From positions 372,001 to 436,000 of the forward strand of contig NZ_PXUE01000001.1 of assembly GCF_003020585.1 (NCBI RefSeq): a stretch of 64,000 nt of DNA, given 5' to 3'. Position 1 is the stretch's first letter; the number at the start of each line of letters is the position of its first letter. The position numbers and the translations under genes are program-made. The DNA comes from Chryseobacterium aurantiacum (GTDB lineage Bacteria; Bacteroidota; Bacteroidia; Flavobacteriales; Weeksellaceae). Of the stretch, positions 8,831-18,416 are shown piece after piece. The notes beneath the pieces were generated by a model. That model was given only the letters and a program-made list of their open reading frames with translations. It was not told the DNA's origin and did no database searches.

Positions 8831-9424
8831 TTACTTAACGTCGTTGATGATTTGCTTACCTTTTGAAGTAGGTAAATAAATACTAAATCCTAGGTTAAAA
8901 GTAATGTTAGAAGTTAAACCAGTATTTCCGAAACCTGTAACACCTGCATATTTTACTAACCCTTCTAGTCCAATATTTGGAGTGATAAAGTAAGAGTAAC
9001 CTGGTCCTACACCAAAGTCAAGACCTGTTGTAGAGTTACCTCCTTTGCTGATAGAATATCCACCAACACCTACGTTACCCTCGAAGAACCATCTTCCGTG
9101 ATGTAACAAGTTGTTAACACCTTGTTCTCCTGGAGAAAGATAATAACGGCCTAAAGCTCCTACACCATAATCAAATCTTGTACTTGACTCTTTAGAAGAT
9201 TTGCCAATACCTAAATTTACATATCCCCCAATAGCAAGATTATCTTCGATGAAATAAGCTCCTTTTGGTTGTAGGTTAATTTGGTATCCACCACCTGTAT
9301 TTAATCCAAAATTACTTGTTGCTAAACTACTTCCTACCATCCAATTACCTTTCTGAATCTGAGCGTTTGCAGTTGCTGTTAAACCTGCTATAGCTAATAC
9401 TCCTGTTAAAATAAGTTTTTTCAT
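8831..9424 (-). CDS. outer-membrane beta-barrel protein
   Basis: A 197-aa exported protein with a clear signal peptide (MKKLILTGVLAIAGLTATANAQ). The mature part alternates hydrophobic and polar residues and is rich in Gly, Tyr and Phe (GGYVNLGIGKSS, GVGALGRYYLSPG, YSYFITPNIGLEGLVKY), as in small 8-stranded barrels of the porin-like OMP_b-brl type. The role is unknown; such proteins are often abundant in Flavobacteria. Codon use (GTA, GCT, CCT) suggests good expression. Confidence 0.82.
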   Translation of the reverse strand: MKKLILTGVLAIAGLTATANAQIQKGNWMVGSSLATSNFGLNTGGGYQINLQPKGAYFIEDNLAIGGYVNLGIGKSSKESSTRFDYGVGALGRYYLSPGEQGVNNLLHHGRWFFEGNVGVGGYSISKGGNSTTGLDFGVGPGYSYFITPNIGLEGLVKYAGVTGFGNTGLTSNITFNLGFSIYLPTSKGKQIINDVK

Positions 9425-9733
9425 AATTTATTATTTTAATAATTAAATGTTTATTATTCACGAATTATAGAAAAAACAATAAATATGCCAGACTCTTAAT
9501 TTTAGACAATTTTTCCAAATTAATGTTAACATTATGAGCCATATACAATTTAATTTTTTAACAATATAACTGACGATTCTGCAATGATAAATAATTGAGG
9601 TTGATGGTCGAAAGAGAGAATTTGATGATGTTTAAAAAATAATTATTTCCATTTTTATTATTAAATGATATTAAATAAAAACAGATATATGGTATATAAA
9701 ACTACTTTTTGCCTCTTTTTCTACTTGTTTAAT
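9425..9733. other. AT-rich intergenic region
   Basis: Upstream region of the barrel gene and downstream of the PepSY-like gene. I see no ORF, RNA or strong hairpin. Confidence 0.5.
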
Positions 9734-10249
9734 TTAAATAAATAGAAGAATCACAGAGATGATCAGACCGGCAATGGTAAACTTAATTCCACGTTTGAAT
9801 GCTTTTGTTTTAGGATTAAACATCCAGAAACTCGAAATAACAAAGAAGAAAAGCGCAACTCCGAAGAATACACTTAGAGGGGCTATGGTATCTTTAGATT
9901 GTGATTTGTGAAGAGAAACCATTTTGTCCAGTGCAAAAGGAAGTTCCATTTTTGAATACTTTGCTACCCCAGTTGCTGAATCATAAGTTCCCTTTTTAAA
10001 ATGAAGAACACTGCCTTCAGTCTTTTCCACTTCAAGGCCTTTCATCTTTAGTTCTTTTTTCAGTTCTTTTTCAGTAAGGTTGGCAGATAAAGTCTTTTCA
10101 TACTTTTTTTCGCTCTTTAGAAAATCGGTGTCTCTGTAGACCAAAATAATTCCACTTACTGCATACACCGCCATAATACCTGCAAGGAAATACCCCAGAT
10201 AACGGTGTGTAATTCTCATGAAACTTCTCGTGTCTTTAATCTTATCCAT
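9734..10249 (-). CDS. PepSY-like TM-helix protein, partner of the siderophore receptor
   Basis: A 171-aa inner-membrane protein with one N-terminal helix (residues ~15-37, HRYLGYFLAGIMAVYAVSG) and two C-terminal helices (~121-170). The N-terminal HRYLGYFLAG...SGIILVYRD pattern is that of PepSY-associated TM proteins, which in other bacteria are linked to iron uptake and sometimes ferric-siderophore reduction. It lies directly downstream of a TonB-dependent siderophore receptor in the same direction, which supports a role in iron acquisition. The loop between residues 45 and 120 is presumably periplasmic. A hairpin between the two genes may reduce read-through. Confidence 0.75.
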   Translation of the reverse strand: MDKIKDTRSFMRITHRYLGYFLAGIMAVYAVSGIILVYRDTDFLKSEKKYEKTLSANLTEKELKKELKMKGLEVEKTEGSVLHFKKGTYDSATGVAKYSKMELPFALDKMVSLHKSQSKDTIAPLSVFFGVALFFFVISSFWMFNPKTKAFKRGIKFTIAGLIISVILLFI

Positions 10250-10273
10250 ATCTAATTGTTTGTTTTAAATTTC

Positions 10274-10309
10274 AAAAGTGGAAACTGCAAAAATGCAATT
10301 TCCACTTTT
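10274..10309 (-). terminator. hairpin between receptor and PepSY-like gene
   Basis: The arms AAAAGTGGAAA.TGCA and TGCA.TTTCCACTTTT surround an AAAA loop. It lies 28 nt beyond the receptor stop codon and could act as a partial terminator or mRNA-stabilising hairpin. Confidence 0.65.
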
Positions 10310-10336
10310 AATGAAGAAGTAATTATGTAATTAATT

Positions 10337-12574
10337 CTAAAGTTTGTACGTCAATGTGAAATAATAATTTCTTGGCATAATCGGGTTTACTGAATAATTC
10401 TCGTGAACGTTATAGTTTTCAACGTTAAACAGGTTACCCACTTTCCCTTGAATTGAGAATTTCTTCCATTCGTAGCCAACAGATACCATTACAGTAGTAT
10501 AATCTTTTAATGCAAATGATCTACTGATTCCGTTTCTTGCACCCAGTCCGGTTGAACCATTTTTTGTATCATTCCATCCTGCTAATCTATCTCCGATAAA
10601 GTAGGCTCCTGCACCTACTTTTAAGCCTTTTGCATAACGAGTGAATTTATAGAATACGGAAGCATTTGCTGTTGTAGCAGGTGTTCTTACCAATCTCTGT
10701 TTTTCAACATATCCGAATCCTTCCGGTGTATCTATATATACCGAATTATTGTAAGAGAAACCTCCGATGATGGATAAGTTCTCTGTTGGATTTCCTGTAA
10801 TATCCAGCTCTACTCCTCGGCTTCTCATTTTTCCTGCAAATTCTTTATAGAAAGAATCTGAATTTGCCTGTCCGTTTGCTAGTTGAGGAGCTGTTTGGTA
10901 ATAATTATTATAAACAATCTGATAGGCTGTTAGGTTTACAGCTAATGCATTATTCCAAAGGTTTTTCTTTACCCCTACTTCATACTGATCAATTGTTGTA
11001 GGTTTTAATGCTTGTTCAAAAATATCTTTTCCTGTATTTTGAGCAAAAGAGTTTGTATACGTTGCAAATACCGAAAGGTTTTCATTTGGCATGTAGACTA
11101 AACCTGCTTTAGGAGAAAACGCTCTGTCTGATATAGCTGTATTTTTTTGATCAACATCCCCAAGATTATTTGCAAAGGTATTCTTGGTGTTAGTCATTGT
11201 TTCCAGGTAAGACCATCTTAAACCTGCAATTACTTTAAATTGCTTCGTAAGGCTGATGAAGTCCTGAATGTAAATACCGAATCTCTGAGTAGGAATTCTA
11301 GTTCTGTCTTTTAGAGATGCATCAGGCATTTTTCCACTAGCCCAACTTGATGGATCATCTAGATAAAGATTATTGTTAATAGCTGAGGTATTGCCATTAG
11401 TTCCATAAACGGTTGGGTTGGTATAAGTGTAGTTATTTTGAACTCCATAATCCCCATCGGTACCAATTAAAACCTTGTGATTAATTTTTCCTGTATTGAA
11501 CTCTCCATTAATATTAACTTGTAATGAAGTATAATTTTGTTCGTTAAATGTTTTATTTAAAGGTCTTACCCAGTAATATCTGTTGTTCGGCTTGTCATAT
11601 GACCATTGTACTCTTTCTGTAGAGTAGTAGTCTTTAGTATAACTTTGAAATGAAGCAACGGTATTCAAAGTCCATCTGTCGCTAAACTGGTGGTTGAAAG
11701 TTACGTTGGTAGATACTTGTTCTACGTTCTGATATTGCCAGTCTGCTCCTAAGAATGCGTTTTTAGGTAATAAATCGTTTATTTTGAAACTTCCATCAGG
11801 ATTGATAATAGATCCAAGACCAAAATCCGGAGTGAAATTATTTTTAAGGTAATCTGCCTCAACAATTAATTGGGATTTCGGACTTAAATTAAATAAGAAT
11901 GACGGATTAAAATAGTATTTTTCAGATTCAACAACATCTCTGAAGCTTTCAGCATACTCATACGCTCCATTTATTCTAAACGCAATATTTTTAGATAAAG
12001 GACCATAAAAATCTACAGTTGGTTTGTAAGAATTCCAGCTTCCGCCATTTAATCCTATACTTCCTCCAAAATTGAATTTTGGTTTCTTAGTAATCATATT
12101 AATAATACCTCCGGCAGCAGCATTACCAAAAAGCATTGCATTAGCTCCTTTTAATACTTCCACTCTTTCAAGACCACTTACTTCAGGGAAAACTCCACTG
12201 TTTATCCTTGCTCCATTCTTGAAAATATTGTCATTTCCTAAGATAAAACCACGCCCTCCAAAACTATCCTGAGAATTACCTCTGGATGAAGTAACGTACA
12301 TTCCGTTCACATTTTGAAGAACATCACTCAGTTGTTTTGCCTGTTGCTGCTCAATGATTTCATGAGTAACAATAGCAATGGGCTGAGGGTTTTCCATTAC
12401 CGTAAGATTTGACTTTGTAGATAATGGCCTCGCCTGGTTTGGATTTCCTGTTTTATGAAGATTGATGTCTTCAATCGTTTGGGTTCTGATAGTATCTGCT
12501 TCCGCATTTTTCATCTGAGAACTTGCTGAAACAGCGATAAATAGAAGACCTAAAGAAAGTAGTTGTCTTTTCAT
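10337..12574 (-). CDS. TonB-dependent siderophore receptor
   Basis: A 745-aa outer-membrane receptor that imports ferric siderophores using TonB energy. A signal peptide (MKRQLLSLGLLFIAVSASSQ) precedes a plug domain with QQQAKQLSDVLQNVNGM, SFGGRGF and GANAMLFGNAAAGGIINMITK, the typical siderophore-receptor plug. The rest is a 22-strand barrel ending in YYFTLTYKL. It has no N-terminal SusC-type carboxypeptidase domain, which favours FhuA/FecA-like function over glycan uptake. The ligand cannot be named. I looked for a classical Fur box upstream and did not find a convincing one. Confidence 0.92.
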   Translation of the reverse strand: MKRQLLSLGLLFIAVSASSQMKNAEADTIRTQTIEDINLHKTGNPNQARPLSTKSNLTVMENPQPIAIVTHEIIEQQQAKQLSDVLQNVNGMYVTSSRGNSQDSFGGRGFILGNDNIFKNGARINSGVFPEVSGLERVEVLKGANAMLFGNAAAGGIINMITKKPKFNFGGSIGLNGGSWNSYKPTVDFYGPLSKNIAFRINGAYEYAESFRDVVESEKYYFNPSFLFNLSPKSQLIVEADYLKNNFTPDFGLGSIINPDGSFKINDLLPKNAFLGADWQYQNVEQVSTNVTFNHQFSDRWTLNTVASFQSYTKDYYSTERVQWSYDKPNNRYYWVRPLNKTFNEQNYTSLQVNINGEFNTGKINHKVLIGTDGDYGVQNNYTYTNPTVYGTNGNTSAINNNLYLDDPSSWASGKMPDASLKDRTRIPTQRFGIYIQDFISLTKQFKVIAGLRWSYLETMTNTKNTFANNLGDVDQKNTAISDRAFSPKAGLVYMPNENLSVFATYTNSFAQNTGKDIFEQALKPTTIDQYEVGVKKNLWNNALAVNLTAYQIVYNNYYQTAPQLANGQANSDSFYKEFAGKMRSRGVELDITGNPTENLSIIGGFSYNNSVYIDTPEGFGYVEKQRLVRTPATTANASVFYKFTRYAKGLKVGAGAYFIGDRLAGWNDTKNGSTGLGARNGISRSFALKDYTTVMVSVGYEWKKFSIQGKVGNLFNVENYNVHENYSVNPIMPRNYYFTLTYKL

Positions 12575-12608
12575 TTTATTTTTATGTAGAACAGTTTTAA
12601 ATAAGGCG

Positions 12609-12616
12609 CAAATGTA
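12609..12616 (-). promoter_or_regulatory. putative -7 box of the TonB receptor promoter
   Basis: TACATTTG on the minus strand fits TAnnTTTG and lies 35 nt before the start codon. No clear -33 TTTG is seen. Confidence 0.5.
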
Positions 12617-12758
12617 AGTATTTGTTTAGAATGAATAAAAATTAATTTATGACTTTTATCATGCTTTTTAAGGATATATAAATGGATTGTTTCTATCGTT
12701 ATTGTGAATAGGGGAATCTGGAGTTTTTTATGAATATATTTGTTTTAAAAATAAATTT

Positions 12759-13814
12759 ATGCAATTGGTAAAAGCAGGACTTTGCGCTTTTGGGATGAGT
12801 GGCAAAGTTTTTCATGCCCCTTTTTTGAAAGAACATCCTGGGTTTTTTATTTCTGCTGTGGTAGAAAGAAGTAAAGAAGAATCCAAAGAAAAATATCCTG
12901 AGGCAACAATCTATCGTTCAATAGAAGAAATGCTTCAAAGTGCAGATATAGAACTAGTTATTGTGAATACTCCTGTGCAAACACATTATGAATATGCAAA
13001 AAAAGCACTTGAAGCCGGAAAAAATATTATTGTCGAAAAACCATTTACAGTAAATGTTGCCGAAGCTGAAGAACTGGTAAAACTTGCTGAAGAAAAAGGA
13101 CTGTTTCTAAGTGTGTATCAGAATAGAAGATTTGATCGTGATTTTCTACAGGTACAAAAGGTTTTGGCAGACGGAAAGCTAGGGAATATTAAAGAAGCTG
13201 AAATCCGTTTTGATCGTTTTCGTACCACACCAAGTGGGAAGCAGCATAAGGAAAATCCGGATCAGATAGGTTCAGGATCTCTCCATGATCTTGGAGCTCA
13301 CCTTGTGGATCAGGCTGTACAGTATTTCGGATATCCGGAAAAGCTTTTTGCGGATGTATTTTCCATGAAAGGAGCAGAGTTTGCAAATGATTATTTTGAA
13401 ATTCTGCTATTCTATCCAAATGATTTGAGAGTAAGACTGAAATCATCCGTATTTAGTAAAGAAGCTCACTATGCCTATACCATTCACGGGGATAAAGGTA
13501 GTTTTTTACAGGAAAGAACAGATCATCAGGAGAATGAACTGGTGGCAGGATCAATTCCTGTCTATGGTGAAGATTGGATGCAGCCTTTGAAAGAGGCGGA
13601 TGGAATTTTAAATTATCTAAATGAAAATTCTGAAACGATAAGAACCCTAACATCTAGTGAGGCCGGAAATTATATGAATTATTACCAGCAAATCTATGAG
13701 CATATTGTTTTTGGGTATCCATTGCCTTCTCCGGGGAAAGAAGTGATTCAGAATATGAAGATTATAGACGCTTCCCTAAAAAGTACACAAGAGCAAAAAG
13801 TGGTTAAGCTTTAA
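12759..13814 (+). CDS. Gfo/Idh/MocA-family oxidoreductase
   Basis: A 351-aa NAD(P)-dependent dehydrogenase. The N-terminal Rossmann fold contains GLCAFGMSGKVFHAPFL, a variant of the GxGxxG region typical of the YhhX/MviM-like branch. VEKPFTV near residue 95 supplies the family's conserved EKP lysine, and the segment YQNRRFDRDF marks the start of the substrate domain. Family members act on sugars, inositols or related polyols, but the substrate cannot be predicted here. It is a single gene followed by a strong inverted repeat. Confidence 0.9.
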   Translation: MQLVKAGLCAFGMSGKVFHAPFLKEHPGFFISAVVERSKEESKEKYPEATIYRSIEEMLQSADIELVIVNTPVQTHYEYAKKALEAGKNIIVEKPFTVNVAEAEELVKLAEEKGLFLSVYQNRRFDRDFLQVQKVLADGKLGNIKEAEIRFDRFRTTPSGKQHKENPDQIGSGSLHDLGAHLVDQAVQYFGYPEKLFADVFSMKGAEFANDYFEILLFYPNDLRVRLKSSVFSKEAHYAYTIHGDKGSFLQERTDHQENELVAGSIPVYGEDWMQPLKEADGILNYLNENSETIRTLTSSEAGNYMNYYQQIYEHIVFGYPLPSPGKEVIQNMKIIDASLKSTQEQKVVKL

Positions 13815-13820
13815 TATAAA

Positions 13821-13871
13821 CTAAGAATTATGAATCGGTTCAAATGTTTCTGACCAATTCATAATTCTTAG
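13821..13871. terminator. long inverted repeat between convergent genes
   Basis: The arms CTAAGAATTATGAAT.GGT and ACC.ATTCATAATTCTTAG form a ~20-bp stem, probably a bidirectional terminator for the oxidoreductase and the ABC-F gene. Confidence 0.8.
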
Positions 13872-13880
13872 CTCAAAATT

Positions 13881-15776
13881 TTATAGTGCTTCCTGTAATT
13901 CCAGCCATCTCATCTCATGATTTTCCAGTTTTTCGGAAATCATTTCCAGTTCAGAGGAAAGACTGGCTATTTTTTCGTAATCGCTTTCATTATTCAGTTG
14001 GTCCAAAATTTTGGCACGCTGTTCTTCCAGTTCAGGCATTTCCTTTTCAATGGTTTCCAATTCTCTTTGTTCCTTAAAGGTTAGTTTCCTTTTTGGGGCA
14101 TTCGAAGATTGAGGAGCTTCCACAACAGGAACTGTTTCTTTAACAGGCTCAGGTCTTGCAGCTGTATTTTTTTCCAGAGCTTCTTCACGGCTTTTCGCCT
14201 CCCGATATTCTGAGAAGTTTCCAACAAAGTCTCTTATTTTTCCATCTCCCTCAAAAGCTAGGACGTGATCTACAATTCTGTCCATAAAATACCTGTCGTG
14301 AGAAACAATAATCAAAGATCCCTGAAATTGTTGAAGAAAATTTTCAAGAACCGTTAATGTCGGAAGATCGAGATCATTCGTAGGTTCATCAAAGATCAAA
14401 AAGTTAGGATTCTGATAAAGAATATACATTAAATGCAGTCTTCTTTTTTCTCCTCCCGATAATTTTGAGATAGGCGAGTATTGCGTCTGATCATCAAATA
14501 AAAATAATCTCAAAAACTGAGATGCAGAAAGACTTCTACCATTAGCTAAAGGATAGAATTCTGCAATTTCTTTAATAAAATCAATTACACGTTCATCTTC
14601 CTTGTAGGTAAGTCCTTTTTGTGCAAAATATCCAAAGGAGATAGTTTCTCCGGTTTCAATCTCACCTTTATCATATTTTTCAAAACCTTGGATGATATTA
14701 AGAAGAGTGGATTTTCCGGCTCCGTTTTTTCCAATAATTCCAACTTTCTCACCACGTTGAAATTGATAGCTGAAATCCTTTAATAATAATTTGCTGCCAA
14801 AACTTTTATCAATGTTTTTCAGTTCAAGAATCTTGTTACCCAGACGCTTCATCTCAAAGTCAAGTTCCAGACCCTGTTTTCTGGTATCTGTTTTAGCCAC
14901 TTTTTCTGTTTCGTAGAAAGAGTCAATTCTGCTTTTGGACTTTGTGGTTCTTGCTTTAGGCTGTCTTCGCATCCATTCCAATTCCTTTCGGTAAAGGTTA
15001 TTTGCTTTATCAATGGTAGCATTAAGGTTGTCTTCACGAATCATTTTATTTTCAAGATAAGTGGCATATGAACCATTATGAACATAAAGATTTCCGTCTT
15101 CCATTTCCCAGATAATATCGCAGACACTGTCTAGGAAATATCTGTCGTGGGTCACCAGTAATAGAGTGATTTTTGCTTTGGTCAAATAATTTTCAAGCCA
15201 TTCTACCATGTCCACATCAAGGTGGTTGGTAGGTTCATCCATAATCAGTAGAGTATGTCTGTGCTCGGCTCTTGTTTCTGTTAATAATTTTGCCAGTGCC
15301 ACACGCTTGATCTGACCTCCTGAAAGAGTTCCCATTTTTGCTTCAAGATCAGTAATCTTAAGCTGAGAAAGGATTTGTTTCATTTCATTTTCAAGGTCCC
15401 AGGCTTTGTGAGCTTCCATGTCAGATAATGCTTTTTCAATAAAGTCATTGTCCGTGGAATGAAGAGATTTGTGGTAGTTCTTCAGGGCAAGAATGGGTTT
15501 AGAATCCAGCGTCATCATAAATTCCTCAATGTTGAGGTTAGGATCATAATCAATTTCCTGGTCAAATAAAACAACCTGGATATCTTTGTTGATGATCGCA
15601 GTACCACTGTCTGCAATTTCTTTACCCATTAAAATTTTCAGAAGGGTAGATTTTCCACTTCCGTTTTTGGCAACAATGGCAATTTTGTCTCCCTCATTGA
15701 TGTGAAAAGAAATGTTTTCAAACAAAACTTTGATGCCGTAGGATTTGGTAAGATTTTCTGCAGAAACGTAATTCAT
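13881..15776 (-). CDS. ABC-F family ATPase (Uup-like)
   Basis: A 631-aa soluble protein with two ABC ATPase domains and no membrane segments, as in translation-associated ABC-F factors. Domain 1 has Walker A AKNGSGKSTLL, signature LSGGQIKRVALAKLL and Walker B LLIMDEPTNHLD. The inter-domain linker carries the basic segment RRQPKARTTKSKSR. Domain 2 has GKNGAGKSTLL, LSGGEKRRLHLMYIL and FLIFDEPTNDLD. The C-terminal ~80 residues are a charged coiled coil (KRKLTFKEQRELETIEKEM), the Uup hallmark. It likely acts on ribosomes, or on DNA as reported for Uup. A TATTTTTG -7 box lies at 15816-15823. Confidence 0.92.
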   Translation of the reverse strand: MNYVSAENLTKSYGIKVLFENISFHINEGDKIAIVAKNGSGKSTLLKILMGKEIADSGTAIINKDIQVVLFDQEIDYDPNLNIEEFMMTLDSKPILALKNYHKSLHSTDNDFIEKALSDMEAHKAWDLENEMKQILSQLKITDLEAKMGTLSGGQIKRVALAKLLTETRAEHRHTLLIMDEPTNHLDVDMVEWLENYLTKAKITLLLVTHDRYFLDSVCDIIWEMEDGNLYVHNGSYATYLENKMIREDNLNATIDKANNLYRKELEWMRRQPKARTTKSKSRIDSFYETEKVAKTDTRKQGLELDFEMKRLGNKILELKNIDKSFGSKLLLKDFSYQFQRGEKVGIIGKNGAGKSTLLNIIQGFEKYDKGEIETGETISFGYFAQKGLTYKEDERVIDFIKEIAEFYPLANGRSLSASQFLRLFLFDDQTQYSPISKLSGGEKRRLHLMYILYQNPNFLIFDEPTNDLDLPTLTVLENFLQQFQGSLIIVSHDRYFMDRIVDHVLAFEGDGKIRDFVGNFSEYREAKSREEALEKNTAARPEPVKETVPVVEAPQSSNAPKRKLTFKEQRELETIEKEMPELEEQRAKILDQLNNESDYEKIASLSSELEMISEKLENHEMRWLELQEAL

Positions 15777-15815
15777 TGGAAATTAATGGTTTGATTTTAA
15801 TTTTGAATAGAACGG

Positions 15816-15823
15816 CAAAAATA
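15816..15823 (-). promoter_or_regulatory. putative -7 box of the ABC-F gene
   Basis: TATTTTTG on the minus strand fits TAnnTTTG, 39 nt upstream of the start codon. Confidence 0.45.
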
Positions 15824-15922
15824 CGAAAATGTAACCATAAAACTTTCCGGAACTTCTTTTATAAAAATGATTATTTACGATTTTTTAATAAACTGTGTCC
15901 ACTCTCAGAAAAAACTATTCAG

Positions 15923-15930
15923 TAAATTTG
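15923..15930 (+). promoter_or_regulatory. putative -7 box of the deoxyribonucleotidase gene
   Basis: TAAATTTG fits the consensus and lies 48 nt before the ATG. No clear -33 TTG is found at the ideal distance. Confidence 0.5.
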
Positions 15931-15978
15931 ATAGCAGTTGAAAAAAATAATCGTTAATAACAAATAATATAATGAAGT

Positions 15979-16491
15979 ATGAAGAAAGTAATTGTTGATA
16001 TGGATGGAGTAATGGCGGATGTGTATCATCAGTTGGCACAATTTGAAAAAAGAGATACCGGAAAAGATCTTGAAGTAGGTACCATGATTGGAAAACCGGA
16101 ATTAGAGGTCTTTCCTAACGGGAAAAAGCATGTGAATGAGGAGGGATTTTTCCGCACATTGCCTGTAATGGAAGGGAGCCGTGAAGCGATGGAATATTTA
16201 AACAATAAATATGAACTCTACATTGTCTCTGCAGGAATGGAGTTTCCCAACAGCCTAAGAGAAAAGTATGATTGGCTGGCAGAGCATTTTCCATTCATCA
16301 CATGGGAGCAGATTGTTCTTTGCGGAAGCAAAAGGGTAGTGTCGGGAGATGTAATGATTGATGATTATCCAAAAAATTTAGATCATTTTTCAGGTGATAG
16401 ACTGATTTTTACCCAGCCTCATAATGAACTGATAGAAAATGAAACATATAAGAGGGTAAACTCATGGGAAGAGATCATGAATATTTTGTAG
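15979..16491 (+). CDS. 5'(3')-deoxyribonucleotidase-like HAD phosphatase
   Basis: A 170-aa HAD-superfamily protein of the 5'-nucleotidase C type. HAD motif I appears as VDMDGVMADV at residues 5-14, with both catalytic aspartates. Motif II is ELYIVSAG, and motif IV is GDVMIDDYPKNL near residue 125. The compact size and cap match the NT5C family, which dephosphorylates dNMPs and limits dNTP pools. It is transcribed alone. Confidence 0.88.
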   Translation: MKKVIVDMDGVMADVYHQLAQFEKRDTGKDLEVGTMIGKPELEVFPNGKKHVNEEGFFRTLPVMEGSREAMEYLNNKYELYIVSAGMEFPNSLREKYDWLAEHFPFITWEQIVLCGSKRVVSGDVMIDDYPKNLDHFSGDRLIFTQPHNELIENETYKRVNSWEEIMNIL

Positions 16492-16637
16492 GAATAAGTT
16501 AAAATTTAAATCTTTGAAAAGAAATTTCCCTTAATGGCGAACATTTAAAATAACTTTAACTAAAATAACTTCAAATTTAATAAGGTCTTATGAAGATTGG
16601 TCATTCAAAATAAATAAGTTTGCATCAAACTTTTAAC

Positions 16638-18293
16638 ATGAAAAAACTTAATGCCTTATTCTTTATTTTGGCTGTTTCTTCCCTGAATGCACAAGTCATT
16701 TCCGGAACAATTATTTCTAAAAATGAAAACCAACCTATTCCTTATGTAAAAGTAGGGATTGAAAAAAAGACCAACGGAACCATTTCTGATGAAAAAGGAA
16801 ATTTTTCAATAGATCTTTCAAAGCTAGATCCACAGCAAATTGTAAAGATTGAAGTGCCTGGATATGATCTGTATAAAGAAACAGTACAGGACTTTAAGAA
16901 GCATGACCAGCAGAAAATATTTTTAAAAGAAAAAATTAAAAGCATTAAGGAAATTGCCATTAAGCCCAAAAAGCTGGTAGATAAAAACTGGGGAGTCAAT
17001 ACAAAGACCAAAAGTGTCTTATATTCCGTAAATCCGGCAATGGGTAAACAGGATTTTTTAGGAGAAACAGCCCTTGAATTTAATGCAAAGAAAAGATCTA
17101 AAATCAAGAATATTAATCTGAATATTGCGCGCTACACCTCTACTGAACCGGTTCTGATGCGATACAGCATTTACAGTGAGAAAAATGGTTTTCCGGATAA
17201 AAATATTCTGGATGAGGAAATTACAGTTGAACTTACCGAAGATATGATAAAAGACGGTACCTATACGCTGGATGTTAATGACCATAATATCTGGGTGCAA
17301 GGGAAATTTTTTGTTGGAATTCAGTTTTTAAAAGAGTTTAATGGGAGCATTAAAATTAGTGCTGCCTTATTCAGAACTGGTTTTATAAGAGAATTTTATG
17401 GAGATTGGATGAAGATGTCAATTGCTGCACCGGCTATTAATATCGATGTGAAAATGGATAAAAACGGAAAAAATACAAAAGAGGATGAGGGCGGATATTC
17501 GGATGATGATCTTCAGGATTGGATTTCGGACAACTCAAAATATATACAGGAAGCAGATCAATCCATATACGGGAAAAATGAATCTGCAGGAAAGTATCTG
17601 AAATTGAAGGATCTGGATCTTTATTATGAGGTTTATGGAGAAGGAGATCCCTTGATTTTGCTTCATGGTAATTCAGGAAGTATAAAAGATTATTATCAAC
17701 AAATTCCGGTTTTATCCAAACAGTATAAGGTAATTGCAATAGATACAAGAGGCCAGGGAAAAAGTAAGGATATCTCAAAAAAAGATTTTACTTATAAATT
17801 GTTTGCAGATGACGTAAAGGCATTGGCAGACCATCTGAAGCTTGATAAAGTGAATATTGCAGGATGGAGTGATGGAGGATGTACAGGATTAGAATTCGCT
17901 TTGAAATATCCGGATCATCTTAATAAGTTAATAATAATGGGTGCCAATGCTTTTCCAGAAGGGATTGAAGAAAAATTGTTTAACCGATTTACAAGTCAAA
18001 TGACACAACTAAATCAATTAGGCGTTCCCGAAACATTCAATGAACGCAGGCTTTTAAAAATCATGCTTACAGAGCCCAATATCAGCAAAAATGATTTAAA
18101 TAAAATAAAAAGTCCGGTATTGGTTATTGTTGGAGATAAAGATGTCATTAAGCCAGAGCATACAGAGTTTATCGCAAAACAAATTCCTACTACAGAGTTG
18201 AAGATTTATAAAGATACTACACACATGGTTCCTTTTGAAAAAGCAGATGAACTGAATGCTGATATTCTGAATTTTTTGAAAAAAAATAATTAA
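16638..18293 (+). CDS. secreted carboxypeptidase-regulatory-like / alpha-beta hydrolase fusion
   Basis: A 551-aa exported protein starting at ATG 16638. An in-frame TTG at 16620 is rejected because the ATG directly starts the signal peptide MKKLNALFFILAVSSLNAQ. Residues ~20-95 form a CarboxypepD_reg-like beta-sandwich (ISGTIISKNENQPIPYVKV, TNGTISDEKGNFSIDL). Residues ~100-310 are an unassigned middle region. Residues ~320-551 form an alpha/beta hydrolase with an HG oxyanion segment (343-344), the nucleophile Ser411 in GWSDGG, Asp502 in GDKD and His529 in TTHMVP. The triad looks intact. The regulatory-like domain is typical of outer-membrane or secreted Bacteroidota proteins. Esterase or lipase-like activity in the periplasm or outside is an inference. 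Confidence 0.85.
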   Translation: MKKLNALFFILAVSSLNAQVISGTIISKNENQPIPYVKVGIEKKTNGTISDEKGNFSIDLSKLDPQQIVKIEVPGYDLYKETVQDFKKHDQQKIFLKEKIKSIKEIAIKPKKLVDKNWGVNTKTKSVLYSVNPAMGKQDFLGETALEFNAKKRSKIKNINLNIARYTSTEPVLMRYSIYSEKNGFPDKNILDEEITVELTEDMIKDGTYTLDVNDHNIWVQGKFFVGIQFLKEFNGSIKISAALFRTGFIREFYGDWMKMSIAAPAINIDVKMDKNGKNTKEDEGGYSDDDLQDWISDNSKYIQEADQSIYGKNESAGKYLKLKDLDLYYEVYGEGDPLILLHGNSGSIKDYYQQIPVLSKQYKVIAIDTRGQGKSKDISKKDFTYKLFADDVKALADHLKLDKVNIAGWSDGGCTGLEFALKYPDHLNKLIIMGANAFPEGIEEKLFNRFTSQMTQLNQLGVPETFNERRLLKIMLTEPNISKNDLNKIKSPVLVIVGDKDVIKPEHTEFIAKQIPTTELKIYKDTTHMVPFEKADELNADILNFLKKNN

Positions 18294-18416
18294 AAATTCA
18301 AGACAAGAAGACGGGGATTGGATATGATTTTTAAGGATTTATAATCCGGAGAAAAAAAATGCAAATTAAATTCCTGCTTAAACTGTCATTATTTCTGTCT
18401 TCTTGTTTCTTTTCTA

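Noticed and set aside
12575..12758. Fur box upstream of the siderophore receptor
   Set aside because: No sequence close to the 19-bp GATAATGATAATCATTATC consensus was found. Iron control may use another site.
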